Source: Mycobacteriales bacterium
GTDB lineage: Bacteria > Actinomycetota > Actinomycetes > Mycobacteriales > Mycobacteriaceae
Assembly: GCA_018376445.1 (NCBI GenBank)
Contig: JAHABL010000006.1
Location: forward strand, 62,001-126,000
Length of the DNA stretch: 64,000 nucleotides
Direction: 5' to 3'
The notes below the pieces were generated by a model that did no database searches, was not told the DNA's origin, and worked only from the letters and a program-made list of their open reading frames with translations. A program made the translations under genes and the position numbers. Positions within the stretch are counted from its first letter, which is position 1; the number at the start of each line of letters is the position of its first letter. Shown piece after piece: positions 51,723-59,869 of the stretch.

Positions 51723-52814
51723 TTAGTTGGTGGTGCCGGCAGAGTCGTTGGGGCTGGTGGTACCAATGCCGGTGGTAGCAGTGCCAGCGGTACCAATGCC
51801 AGCGGTACCAGTGCCGGTGGCGGCATCGGAGGTAGCAATGCCGAGCTTGCGTTCCCACACGTAGGAGACAATGGTCGCGACAATGGCGGAGCCTACACCG
51901 GCCAATGGCCAGATAATCCAACTGGTGTCCCAGCTATCGGTGAGGAAGCTGATGGCCAAGTAGATGAAAACAATGGACATCCAGTAGATGCCCATGATGG
52001 GACCCACCTTGGAGTGAAGAAGCTTCTTCCTGGGGCTCCGGTCGCCGTCCTGCAGAAGCTCCCAGTAGGCGCCCTTGACAATATGGTTGTAGACGAAGAG
52101 AAACACGGCGACGGCGGCAACAGCGAAGCCCAAGGCCACAAAAGTACTATCGTTCAGGCCAGTGGTGCTTGCCAGTAGATCGGACACCACAAAGAGGATG
52201 AGGGCGACGATAGAGAGCACCAGACCAGTGACCAGGTTGGTGGTGTGGGCGGGCTGGAAGGCAGCCAAACGTTCCTTCGCCATACCCTCTACTCCGTAGG
52301 CGCTTTCAAAGGGTTCCTTCTCCATCCACTTCCACTGCTTAGTGCGATTGTTGTTGATGATGAAGATGGCGACGGCTACCGCAACCACCAGGGCAGCGAC
52401 GGCGAAACTCAGCGGCCCACGTGCGTTGGCGGCAAGACCCGGCCAGTCGGAAATGAAAATGAGGAGAGCCAACGCCAAGGCGCACAGCATTCCACCCACG
52501 GCGACAGGACGTGCCGAGGCGAGCCGAGCGGAGAGGTACTGGTTTGCCTCCTCCATGCTGATTTTGCGGAGAGGGCTGTCCTGGAAGGTACCGGCATCCG
52601 CGAGTGTGGGTACGTCGTAGTCGTCGCGAATGAGGTAGTCGGTGGAGACGCCGAAGATCTCACTGAGGGTAAGGATGCGGTCGAGTTCGGGAGTGCTTTG
52701 TGCAGCCTCCCACTTGGAGATGGCTTGGCGGCTGACGCCAACTCTCTCGGCTAGTTCTTCCTGGGACCAGCCGTTCTGTTTGCGGAGCTCGATGATCTTG
52801 TCGGCGAGAATCAT
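51723..52814 (-). CDS. XRE-family regulator with membrane domain
   Basis: A 363-residue protein: an N-terminal HTH (LADKIIELRKQNGWSQEELA, VSRQAISKWEAAQSTPEL, about residues 1-60), then six predicted membrane helices (about 105-122, 131-152, 195-213, 224-247, 281-300, 306-325). This XRE-plus-membrane plan is common in Firmicutes and Actinobacteria, where such proteins respond to envelope stress or neighbouring exporters, but no transporter is adjacent. The C-terminal 35 residues are a Gly/Thr/Ala repeat encoded by tandem 12-15-nt units. ATG at 52814 chosen, with AGGAGG 10 nt upstream; a TTG three codons earlier is possible. Confidence 0.82.
   Translation of the reverse strand: MILADKIIELRKQNGWSQEELAERVGVSRQAISKWEAAQSTPELDRILTLSEIFGVSTDYLIRDDYDVPTLADAGTFQDSPLRKISMEEANQYLSARLASARPVAVGGMLCALALALLIFISDWPGLAANARGPLSFAVAALVVAVAVAIFIINNNRTKQWKWMEKEPFESAYGVEGMAKERLAAFQPAHTTNLVTGLVLSIVALILFVVSDLLASTTGLNDSTFVALGFAVAAVAVFLFVYNHIVKGAYWELLQDGDRSPRKKLLHSKVGPIMGIYWMSIVFIYLAISFLTDSWDTSWIIWPLAGVGSAIVATIVSYVWERKLGIATSDAATGTGTAGIGTAGTATTGIGTTSPNDSAGTTN
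51745..51835 (-). repeat. Imperfect tandem repeat coding the Gly/Thr-rich tail
   Basis: Copies of a 12-15-nt unit around GGTACCAATGCCAGC (variants GGTACCAATGCCGGT, GGTAGCAGTGCCAGC) repeat five to six times at the 3' end of the membrane-regulator gene, giving GTGTAGIGTAGTATTGIGTT-like residues. Copy number variation between strains would change tail length. Confidence 0.6.
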
Positions 52815-52997
52815 GAGAATCAATCCTCCTCGTGTGCGGGAAAGGGAACAGAGCGGTCACGGTGATGCGAAGCTCTTACGTCTCAATTCTCCGGAGGATC
52901 CCAGTTGCACTCCACCAAGCACACCTTGAACTTTCGCAACCAGCGGTTGCATTATTCGTTTCCGCTGGTAGCAAAGGTGGATTTCGCAGTTGATGAA

Positions 52998-53324
52998 CTA
53001 CTGTACAGGCGCTGACGAGGACGGTGTAACCACTTGCACAGTACTAGTGGTAGCCCCCGGAAGTTGGTTCTGATCCTTCCGCCAAGGGATGTAGATAGCC
53101 AAGAACAACACGAAAATGAGCACCAGCGTGGTCATCATTGCCGCAAAGATCTTGTTGATGTTGCGGGCGCGCTGCTTATCGGCGGCCTCAATCGCGGCGA
53201 TCTCTTCGGGAGTCTGGGGAGCCTCTTCCATCTCGTTGAGGTCGATGGCATCTGCTGCTGACGGTTCAGCAGCCTGCTGGGCGTCGTCATCAACGGGGCG
53301 GGGAGTGAGATTGTCGTCAATCAT
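52998..53324 (-). CDS. Small single-pass membrane protein of unknown function
   Basis: A 108-residue protein: an acidic N-terminal half (DAIDLNEMEEAPQTPEEIAA), one membrane helix at about 66-86 (MMTTLVLIFVLFLAIYI) and a short Ser/Thr-rich outer tail. No family recognised. GGGAAGG lies about 6 nt before the ATG; the frame is open 27 codons further upstream without a better signal. It faces the feo genes across a 340-nt spacer. Confidence 0.6.
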   Translation of the reverse strand: MIDDNLTPRPVDDDAQQAAEPSAADAIDLNEMEEAPQTPEEIAAIEAADKQRARNINKIFAAMMTTLVLIFVLFLAIYIPWRKDQNQLPGATTSTVQVVTPSSSAPVQ

Positions 53325-53664
53325 TGGAGCCTTCCCTGGGTGCACACCTCGGCAGTGGCAGCCCACTCTATCTCTATGGCACATGCTACCTGGCACCCTC
53401 ACCAACTGTTAGGGCAATTGACGTGACGTTCCCAACCCCAGAACCGAGCACATGACAGTGTCCTGCCACGTCTTCCCTCCTTACCCGAGGGGAACAGTGC
53501 AAACGAGGGCTCAGTATGACGGCAACCCTCGTCTGTGAGAGAATGAACAGTCCCCCGATAGTAGCCGATTTGTGAGGGTAGGCTACACTGTTTCTGTGAC
53601 TATTCGTCAAGGTTATGCCCCGCTCCTCACTCGGCACCACCGCCCCTCCCTGGAAGGAGCTGCT
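53325..53664. promoter_or_regulatory. Divergent spacer upstream of feoA with an iron-box-like site
   Basis: 340 nt without a gene. At 53573-53591 TGAGGGTAGGCTACACTGT matches the DtxR/IdeR consensus at about 13 of 19 positions; a TACACT hexamer within it could be a -10. An inverted repeat ACGAGGG (53503-53509) / CCCTCGT (53526-53532) lies upstream. Iron repression of the feo operon is the natural reading, with moderate support. Confidence 0.5.
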
Positions 53665-53916
53665 ATGTCTGACTCTCCCTGCCTGCTCTCCGACCTTAAA
53701 CCCGGCGACAGCGCCACCATCGTCTCCATCGCCAACGACGCCCCCGACTCTATCCGGCGTCGCCTCAGCGACCTCGGCTTCGCCCCCGGCACAGCCATCA
53801 CCATGACGCGCCGCGCCCCCATGGGCGACCCCAGCATGTTCCGCCTTCGCGACTACAACATCTGCCTCCGCAAGAGCGAAGCCAAACAACTCCACGTCAC
53901 CCCCGTAGCCCTCTAA
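53665..53916 (+). CDS. feoA: Ferrous iron transport protein A
   Basis: An 83-residue SH3-like cytosolic protein (LSDLKPGDSATIVSIAN, RRRLSDLGFAPGTAITM, GDPSMFRLRDYNICLRKSEA) that supports FeoB. GGAAGGAG lies 6 nt before the ATG. First gene of feoA-feoB-NifU-like. Confidence 0.92.
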   Translation: MSDSPCLLSDLKPGDSATIVSIANDAPDSIRRRLSDLGFAPGTAITMTRRAPMGDPSMFRLRDYNICLRKSEAKQLHVTPVAL

Positions 53917-54045
53917 CCCGCAACCCGCTAGCCCACAGCGCACCAGCCGCGCAGCAACCGCACTGCGCACGCCACACACAACCTCATCCACCACCAGGTC
54001 GCACCCACGTTGTTGACGGCACAACTACACAAAAGAGGAGGCACA

Positions 54046-56016
54046 ATGGCCGACTGCCACAACCCCGATGCACACACCCATAGGACACCACACGGGAAGA
54101 AGGGGACAAGTGCAGCCACAGCCCTAGCCGACGACACCACCCGCATCGCCCTCATTGGCTCCCCCAACGCCGGCAAAACCTCCGTCTTCAATAAACTCAC
54201 CGGTCTCAACTCCAAAACCGGAAACTATCCTGGCATCACCGTCAGCCACACCGAGGGACATGTCACTCCCAACGTCATCCTCGAAGACCTCCCCGGCACC
54301 TACTCCCTTGACCCCATCAGCCCTGACGAAAAAGTCGTCACCGACGTCCTGGCCGGCCAACTCGAGGGCGTCCCCTCCCCCCAAGCCCTCCTCATCGTCG
54401 TCGATTCCACCACCCTGCACCGCTCCCTCAACCTCGTCGCTCAAGCCCTCTCCCTCGGCCTCCCCTCCGCCGTCGCCCTCACCATGACCGACGAACTCGA
54501 AAAACTCGGCGGCGACCTCGACCTCGCCGCTCTTTCCCAAGGCCTCGGCGTTCCCGTAGTCGGTGTCGTCGGCAACCGCAAAAAAGGGTTCGCGGAACTC
54601 CGCGCTCTCGTCGAAAACCCCACCGGCTGGCCCGTCCCTGTCGTCGCCCCACCCGCCGAACCCGGCCCGGAACGCGAATCCTGGACGCACTCCATGCTCA
54701 CCCTCGCCCACTATGTGGCCCCGCAGGAAAACGTCACTACCAGCAAAGTAGACAAGGTGCTGCTCCACCCCGTGTTCGGCACCCTGTTCTTCTTCCTCAT
54801 CATGTTCCTCTTCTTCCAGGTGATCTTCACCGTCGCCGCCCCCTTCCAAGGGTGGATTGAGGACTTCTTCGGCTGGTTAGGGGAACTCAGCGCCGCCCAC
54901 ATCTCCAACCCGCTGCTCTCCAGCTTCGTCAACACCGCCCTCATTGGCGGCGTTGGTGGCGTCCTCGTGTTCGTGCCGCAGATTCTGCTGCTCTTCCTCC
55001 TCATCAGCCTCATGGAAAACGTGGGATACATGTCCCGCGCCGCCTACTTAATGGACCGCGTCATGGCTAGCGCCGGTCTGGAAGGACGCGCGTTCGTCGC
55101 CCTGCTCTCCAGCGTGGCCTGCGCCGTCCCCGGCATTATGGCCACCCGCACCATGCCGTCCTCCAAGGACCGCATCGCCACCATCATGGCCGCACCCCTC
55201 ATGACCTGCTCCGCCCGCCTCCCCGTCTACCTGCTGCTGGTGGGTATGCTGGTGGACCCCGGCCAGCGAGTCGGTCCCTTCTCCGTCCAAGGCATCGCCC
55301 TCTTCGGCCTCTACGTGCTAGGTGGGGCGAGTGCCATGTTCGCCGCCTGGGCGTTCAAACGCACCAGCCTGAAAAGCACACTGCTGCCCTTCTACATGGA
55401 GATGCCACCCTACCGCATCCCCACCGGCAAAACCGTGCTCTCCGACATGTGGAAATCCACCAGCATGTTCCTTCGCAAAGTTGGGCGCATCATCCTGGTG
55501 GCTACCATCGTCATCTGGGCCCTCATGAACATACCCCCCCAACAGCAGACTATTGATGAACAGCATATGGACGAAACGCAGGCGGTACAATACACCATCG
55601 ACCACTCCGCAGCCGCTACCGTCGGTAAAGCAGTGGAACCCGTCTTCAGCCCGCTCGGCTTCGACTGGCGCATCACCATCGGCCTGATTGGTTCCCTCGC
55701 CGCCCGTGAAGTTTTCGTGGCCACCATGGGGCAGACCGCGGCAGCCGCCGACCCCGACAACCCCACCGATGCGCTGAAGAAAATGACGTTCACGGAAGGC
55801 CCACATGAGGGCGAGAAGGTGTTCACCACGCCCACCATTGTGGCCCTCCTCGTGTTCTTCGCCTACGCCCTGCAATGCATGTCCACCGTGGGTGCCATCA
55901 GATCGGAAACAAACTCGTGGAAGTGGCCCCTCATTGCGCTGGGCTACACACTAGTGATGGCCTGGGTGCTGGCATTCATCGCTAGATGGGCGACCATCGG
56001 CATCATGGCCATATAG
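54046..56016 (+). CDS. feoB: Ferrous iron transporter FeoB
   Basis: A 656-residue Fe(II) transporter. The cytosolic G domain has G1 GSPNAGKTSVFNKLTG, G2 GNYPGITVSHTEG, G3 EDLPGTYSL and a G4 with TMTDEL; the transmembrane part has about eight helices with the two Gate motifs (FVALLSSVACAVPGIMATRT; FGAFPxx-type region GSLAAREVFVATM). A His-containing, Cys-containing N-terminal tail (DCHNPDAHTHRTPHGKK) of about 25 residues could bind metal. AGAGGAGG lies 6 nt before the ATG. The 129-nt gap after feoA has no gene or obvious promoter. Confidence 0.96.
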   Translation: MADCHNPDAHTHRTPHGKKGTSAATALADDTTRIALIGSPNAGKTSVFNKLTGLNSKTGNYPGITVSHTEGHVTPNVILEDLPGTYSLDPISPDEKVVTDVLAGQLEGVPSPQALLIVVDSTTLHRSLNLVAQALSLGLPSAVALTMTDELEKLGGDLDLAALSQGLGVPVVGVVGNRKKGFAELRALVENPTGWPVPVVAPPAEPGPERESWTHSMLTLAHYVAPQENVTTSKVDKVLLHPVFGTLFFFLIMFLFFQVIFTVAAPFQGWIEDFFGWLGELSAAHISNPLLSSFVNTALIGGVGGVLVFVPQILLLFLLISLMENVGYMSRAAYLMDRVMASAGLEGRAFVALLSSVACAVPGIMATRTMPSSKDRIATIMAAPLMTCSARLPVYLLLVGMLVDPGQRVGPFSVQGIALFGLYVLGGASAMFAAWAFKRTSLKSTLLPFYMEMPPYRIPTGKTVLSDMWKSTSMFLRKVGRIILVATIVIWALMNIPPQQQTIDEQHMDETQAVQYTIDHSAAATVGKAVEPVFSPLGFDWRITIGLIGSLAAREVFVATMGQTAAAADPDNPTDALKKMTFTEGPHEGEKVFTTPTIVALLVFFAYALQCMSTVGAIRSETNSWKWPLIALGYTLVMAWVLAFIARWATIGIMAI

Positions 56017-56036
56017 CCGCACCGATTGGCCCCACT

Positions 56037-56648
56037 GTGAGCGCACCGCTACTGTTCTACCCGCGCACTACTCCCGACCCACTCGTCCTCGAGTGGGTGG
56101 TGGGCCCTGGCCTGGTGCGGTTCAGTTGGTCTGGTGGGGTAACGGAAGGGCGTGACCTGGCTACACAAGGGGCACTACCGGAGCAAATTCTGGGCTACCT
56201 AGAGCGCAGCGAACTAGCTCACCTCAGCCTGGCGCCGGGACTCATCACCACCACACTGCCAGCTGACGGGTCCTGGCAGGAGAAAAACACGGGAGGAACT
56301 GCGCTGGCGACGCGACTGCGCCGCGACCTCTTCGCCGTCCTCTCCACCCCCAACGAGCAGGGTGAACTAGGCTGGCCCACCGGCACCCTAGACGTGCCAA
56401 CCCTGGGGGGCAGTACCGATGCGGAGTTGCGGACGGCGGTGAAGGAACTGTTGGGGGGTGCAGCCGGGGATTTCGCCGCCTCACATGGTGGCAGTATGCG
56501 GCTGGCCAGCGTGCAAGATGGGGTAGTGCGCATTGAGATGGGTGGGGCATGCCGAAACTGCCCGGCGATCGGCCGCACCCTGCTGTTCCATGTGGATAGG
56601 CAGCTGCGCCCCTACTTCCCCAATTTGGTGCGGGTTGAGGAAGCGTAA
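56037..56648 (+). CDS. NifU C-terminal-domain protein in the feo operon
   Basis: About 203 residues. The N-terminal 130 residues resemble the scaffold-like Nfu N-terminal part (GLVRFSWSGGVTEGRDLATQ, LGYLERSELAHLSLAPG), and the C-terminal domain has the Fe-S carrier motif GGACRNCPAIGRTL (CxxC) after AAGDFAASHGGSMRLASV. Such proteins assemble or carry 4Fe-4S or 2Fe-2S clusters. It lies 20 nt after feoB, in the place where feoC is found in other bacteria. The start is uncertain: a GTG at 56037 (chosen) has no Shine-Dalgarno sequence, and an ATG at 55986 would overlap feoB. Confidence 0.75.
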   Translation: MSAPLLFYPRTTPDPLVLEWVVGPGLVRFSWSGGVTEGRDLATQGALPEQILGYLERSELAHLSLAPGLITTTLPADGSWQEKNTGGTALATRLRRDLFAVLSTPNEQGELGWPTGTLDVPTLGGSTDAELRTAVKELLGGAAGDFAASHGGSMRLASVQDGVVRIEMGGACRNCPAIGRTLLFHVDRQLRPYFPNLVRVEEA

Positions 56649-56711
56649 CGCGACACGCTCCATATAACGTTCGCCCTAGCAGCTTGCCGACAGACTGGAG
56701 GACAACAACCG

Positions 56712-57575
56712 TTACTGTTCAGCCACGCTACCGGTGCCAGTGATCAGGTTCCCGAGAGAGACGCCCTCCGCGGTTTTCCAGAAGGCATTACCACTCAAGG
56801 AAGCCCCACCTACAAACCCCGCAGCAGCAGAGGGGCTAGTAAAGAGCACGTCCTTCTTGAGTACCCAGTCGGAGCCGATAATCTCTGCGTATTTCTCCCG
56901 CGATGTGCGGATATTGGGCGGTAAACTCCTCTTCACTATGGGGGAGATGGTACTTCCGGCTAGCACCACAAAACCCTCTGCGGTGCGCTGCCCGGTAGCA
57001 TTCGCCCTCGCACTATGGAAATAAAGCAGCGGCTCCAGATCCCTCTGCTCGGCGGGCTCCCCCGTGTTCAGACGGGCAACGAGCGGTTCAAAAACCTTGT
57101 AGCCCAACGCCCCCACTACCAGCTTCGCATACGAGATGAACTCCTCCATCTCGCTCTCTTTCTCCTCCGTCAAGTTTCCCTGCGTGGGCTCGTTACCGTT
57201 CATCACCTCGTACCGGTCTGCCGCCACCGCCATATTACGGAAACGATTCTCTAGGTAACTGATCTCCGTCGGGCCAAAAGAATCATTAGAGGTAGTGAGG
57301 GCCACCGCCTCCGTCCACCAGTACTTCGTGTTATCCCGATTATGCTCCTGCCAGCGGTTCAGAATACCCTGTCCATTTTTCCGCACACCCGCCTGACCAA
57401 TGTACACAACCGGATTCTCCGACTCATCAGCGGTGCCGAACAGCAAATACACCCCTGTTTGCCGCAGGTAAGTGATGCTGCCCGCGCTCTCCAACATGGT
57501 GCGGGGAATCTTGTAGGCAACACCCGTCCAATTCGCCAACGTACACTTGATACGACCGTTCGGCTCGCTATCCAT
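56712..57575 (-). CDS. GIY-YIG nuclease with DUF4357 domain
   Basis: A 287-residue protein. GIY-YIG motifs QTGVYLLFG and VVYIGQAGVRKNGQGILNRWQEH (split over residues 40-75) are followed by catalytic Glu in PTEISYLENRF; the C-terminal part from GFVVLAGSTISPIVKRSLPP to about residue 275 is DUF4357. Such proteins are found next to restriction-modification and defence genes and are probably DNA nucleases. TAACTT 7 nt before the ATG suggests a leaderless start. It borders the decayed type I locus and is convergent with feo. Confidence 0.85.
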   Translation of the reverse strand: MDSEPNGRIKCTLANWTGVAYKIPRTMLESAGSITYLRQTGVYLLFGTADESENPVVYIGQAGVRKNGQGILNRWQEHNRDNTKYWWTEAVALTTSNDSFGPTEISYLENRFRNMAVAADRYEVMNGNEPTQGNLTEEKESEMEEFISYAKLVVGALGYKVFEPLVARLNTGEPAEQRDLEPLLYFHSARANATGQRTAEGFVVLAGSTISPIVKRSLPPNIRTSREKYAEIIGSDWVLKKDVLFTSPSAAAGFVGGASLSGNAFWKTAEGVSLGNLITGTGSVAEQ

Positions 57576-57900
57576 CAAAAACAAGTTAATTACTTTCCCA
57601 GCTACACGTCGCCTCCTTTAGCCTCCAGATTAGGGCACTTAGCCGTCCAATCTAGCTGTTTAGAGGCTCAGTTAGTTCGACATAGCGGGCGCACAACAGT
57701 TCCAGACACTGCTTCGCATTCTTACCCTCTGTCGTCACCTCCGCACAGATCTGGGCCAATAATTCTTCGGAACCGCGAGATAATTTCGGTAAAATCAGTG
57801 GTGCTGATGTTCTACTCAGTTAGCTCGCTACCACTACCAGTGACGCTACGGAGCTACTCGAGACGAACTGAGACACAAATTGAGACAGGGTTGAGGCACA
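57576..57900. other. 325-nt region left of the decayed RM locus
   Basis: Lower GC than the backbone. On the minus strand 57652-57819 keeps an open frame of 56 codons ending ELLCARYVELTEPLNS* without an acceptable start codon, which looks like the C-terminal remnant of a gene. Nothing else is recognised. Confidence 0.35.
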
Positions 57901-58056
57901 ATGTCAAACCCGGCGGACTAGCTCAAGACCGTAGCCAACACAATCGTCACCCAAACAGTAGTGATCGAACTCAACAAAGAACACGAAGCACTCTACGGAT
58001 GGACATGGAACAAGAAACCCAGCACGACCCCCAAACACGAGGAAAGCGCGCGATAA
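57901..58056 (+). pseudogene. Short ORF interrupted by TAG (MSNPAD*LKTVANT...)
   Basis: ATG at 57901 with GAGG 5 nt upstream starts a 51-codon frame, read through TAG at 57919-57921 (codon 7). After the stop it continues in frame as LKTVANTIVTQTVVIELNKE and ALYGWTWNKKP to TAA at 58054-58056, which overlaps the lost start codon of the following XRE gene. The composition is clearly coding-like. The product family is not recognised. The in-frame stop is treated as inactivating. Confidence 0.5.
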
Positions 58057-58310
58057 AGATCAGCTACAAGCCACTGTGGAAGCTGCTCATCGACAAGAGC
58101 ATGAAAAAGCAAGACCTCCAAGCCGCCGCCAAGATCAGCGCCGGATCCATCGCAAAGCTAGGCAAAGACGAAAACATCACCACAGATGTCCTGATCAAAA
58201 TCTGCAACGCTCTCGACTGCGACCTGTTCGATATCCTCGAAACCATCCCGACCGACGATACCCACAAGCGCACGAACCCAGCCCGACAACGAGAATCGAA
58301 TGGTCGCTAA
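57999..58310 (+). CDS. Cro/CI-type helix-turn-helix protein of the RM locus
   Basis: Homologous core begins IKISYKPLWKLLIDKSMKKQ and runs to DVLIKICNALDCDLFDILE, a small XRE regulator typical of type I RM loci. The natural start should be just at 58053, but the codon there is ATA: the usual ATG-A overlap with the preceding stop (TGA) has become ATAA by one G-to-A change, which kept a stop (TAA) but removed the start. Translation could now only begin from upstream in-frame ATGs at 57999 or 58005, adding about 18 unrelated residues. The frame then reaches the hsdM ATG by overlap (58300-58310). Confidence 0.6.
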   Translation: MDMEQETQHDPQTRGKRAIKISYKPLWKLLIDKSMKKQDLQAAAKISAGSIAKLGKDENITTDVLIKICNALDCDLFDILETIPTDDTHKRTNPARQRESNGR

Positions 58311-58839
58311 GAAAGCCAACAAAACGCTCGAGCAGACACTGTGGGAAGCGGCCGACAAGCTCCATGCCAATCAGGAACCCCCGGAATACAAGCACGTCGT
58401 GTTAGGTCTGGTGTTCCTAAAATACGTCTCTGACCGTTTCGAGGAACGGCGCTCAACGCTCACAAAAGAGCTACACGGAGACAGCATCGACGAGAGCCAG
58501 TTCAACGATTTCCTCGAAGACCGCGACGAATACGCGGGCCACAACGTGTGCTGGGCACCCGAAGGAGCACGCTGGAGGTTCCACATTCACAGAGCTATCT
58601 GGTTCTGCTTTGGCCAAGATCCCTTGCGCACTTCCTTCTTTCCCTGTACTCAAAAACTCAATACGAACATGTCAAAGTTCCTTGAACTGCAAAATCTGGA
58701 ACCTCAGAATAGGAAATTAGCTAAGCTACGCGACACCCTCCTTCCTGAACTGATGTCGGGCCGGATTCGCGTCCGAGAGGCGCGGAATGCCGTCGAAGAA
58801 GCTATCGACCAAGAAATCGGAGCCAAGGATGACTGGTAA
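58300..58839 (+). pseudogene. Fused hsdM/hsdS remnant (type I RM)
   Basis: A 179-codon frame joining two broken genes. Residues 1-92 are the HsdM N-terminal helical domain (MVAKKANKTLEQTLWEAADK, VVLGLVFLKYVSDRFEER, up to WAPEGARW). The rest of the methylase, including the SAM and NPPF motifs, is missing. After about 38 unclear residues, residues 131-179 are the HsdS C-terminal coiled coil (LELQNLEPQNRKLAKLRDTL, then PELMSGRIRV). A deletion of roughly 2 kb fits. Neither modification nor target recognition can work. Confidence 0.85.
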
Positions 58840-59869
58840 ACATATTGAGCCGTCCGCTGCGCAGTTCATTGTTTTCACTAATGAAGCTGCGGGCACAATT
58901 GAGGTGCGCTATGAAGCGGGCACGATTTGGCTTACTCAAAAGCTCATGGCGAAACTATTCGAGGTGACCGTTCCGACAATCAATGAGCATCTTCGCAATA
59001 TTTTTGACAGTGGCGAGTTGCAGCCAGCGACAACTATAAGGAATTTCCGAATAGTTCGAACTGAGGGAAACAGGAATGTGACGCGGGGGATCGACCACTA
59101 CAGTTTGGATGCCATCATATCGGTGGGCTACCGGGTCAATTCCATCCGTGCCACACAATTCCGGCAGTGGGCCACCAGGATTCTGCGTGATTTCACATTG
59201 CGTGGCTATGTGATCGACCGGGAGCGGATGGAGCAAGGCGAGATCCTCGGCGTCGATTACTTCGAACAGTTACTCCAAGAAATCCGTGAGATACGGCTTT
59301 CTGAGCGGCGCTTCTACCAGAAAGTCACAGACATCTATGCCACGGCAGTTGATTACAGCAAGGATGCGCCAACCACTCAACGATTCTTCGCCACAGTCCA
59401 GAACAAACTTCACTATGCCGTCCACGGCCACACCGCCGCAGAAGTAATCAAGCAGCGGGCAGATGCAGACAAGCCACACATGGGGCTCACCTCATGGAAA
59501 AACAGTCCTGACGGAAAAATCATGCGATCCGATGTGACCGTTGGGAAAAATTATCTAACCCAAGAAGAACTGGAAGACCTTGGGCGGCTCGTCGAAACAT
59601 ACCTAAATCTCGCAGAATCACGGGCGAAACGACATATCCCAACCACGATGGAAGATTGGGCTGGCTTCCTCGACCAAGTACTTCAACTAGACGCACGCGA
59701 GTTACTGACAAACGCTGGGACAATCTCTAAACAAGTCGCAGACCGTTATGCCGTCGAAGAATACACAAAATTCCGGGTAACCCAAGACGCTATCTACGTT
59801 TCAGATTTTGATGCTTTCAATGCTGCTAGTCAGCAGGCTATTGAAGGGCATGACAATGGCCAGGTTTAA
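58829..59869 (+). CDS. RhuM family protein
   Basis: A 346-residue intact gene of the virulence RhuM family, often found inside type I RM loci between hsdS and hsdR. Conserved parts: IWLTQKLMAKLFEVTVPTIN, GNRNVTRGIDHYSLDAIISV, YRVNSIRATQFRQWATRILR and FYQKVTDIYATAVDY. The role is unknown; a DNA-binding or regulatory task is likely. ATG at 58829 overlaps the hsdM/hsdS remnant by 11 nt, with GGAG 8 nt upstream. Its intact frame contrasts with all other genes of the locus. Confidence 0.85.
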   Translation: MTGKHIEPSAAQFIVFTNEAAGTIEVRYEAGTIWLTQKLMAKLFEVTVPTINEHLRNIFDSGELQPATTIRNFRIVRTEGNRNVTRGIDHYSLDAIISVGYRVNSIRATQFRQWATRILRDFTLRGYVIDRERMEQGEILGVDYFEQLLQEIREIRLSERRFYQKVTDIYATAVDYSKDAPTTQRFFATVQNKLHYAVHGHTAAEVIKQRADADKPHMGLTSWKNSPDGKIMRSDVTVGKNYLTQEELEDLGRLVETYLNLAESRAKRHIPTTMEDWAGFLDQVLQLDARELLTNAGTISKQVADRYAVEEYTKFRVTQDAIYVSDFDAFNAASQQAIEGHDNGQV

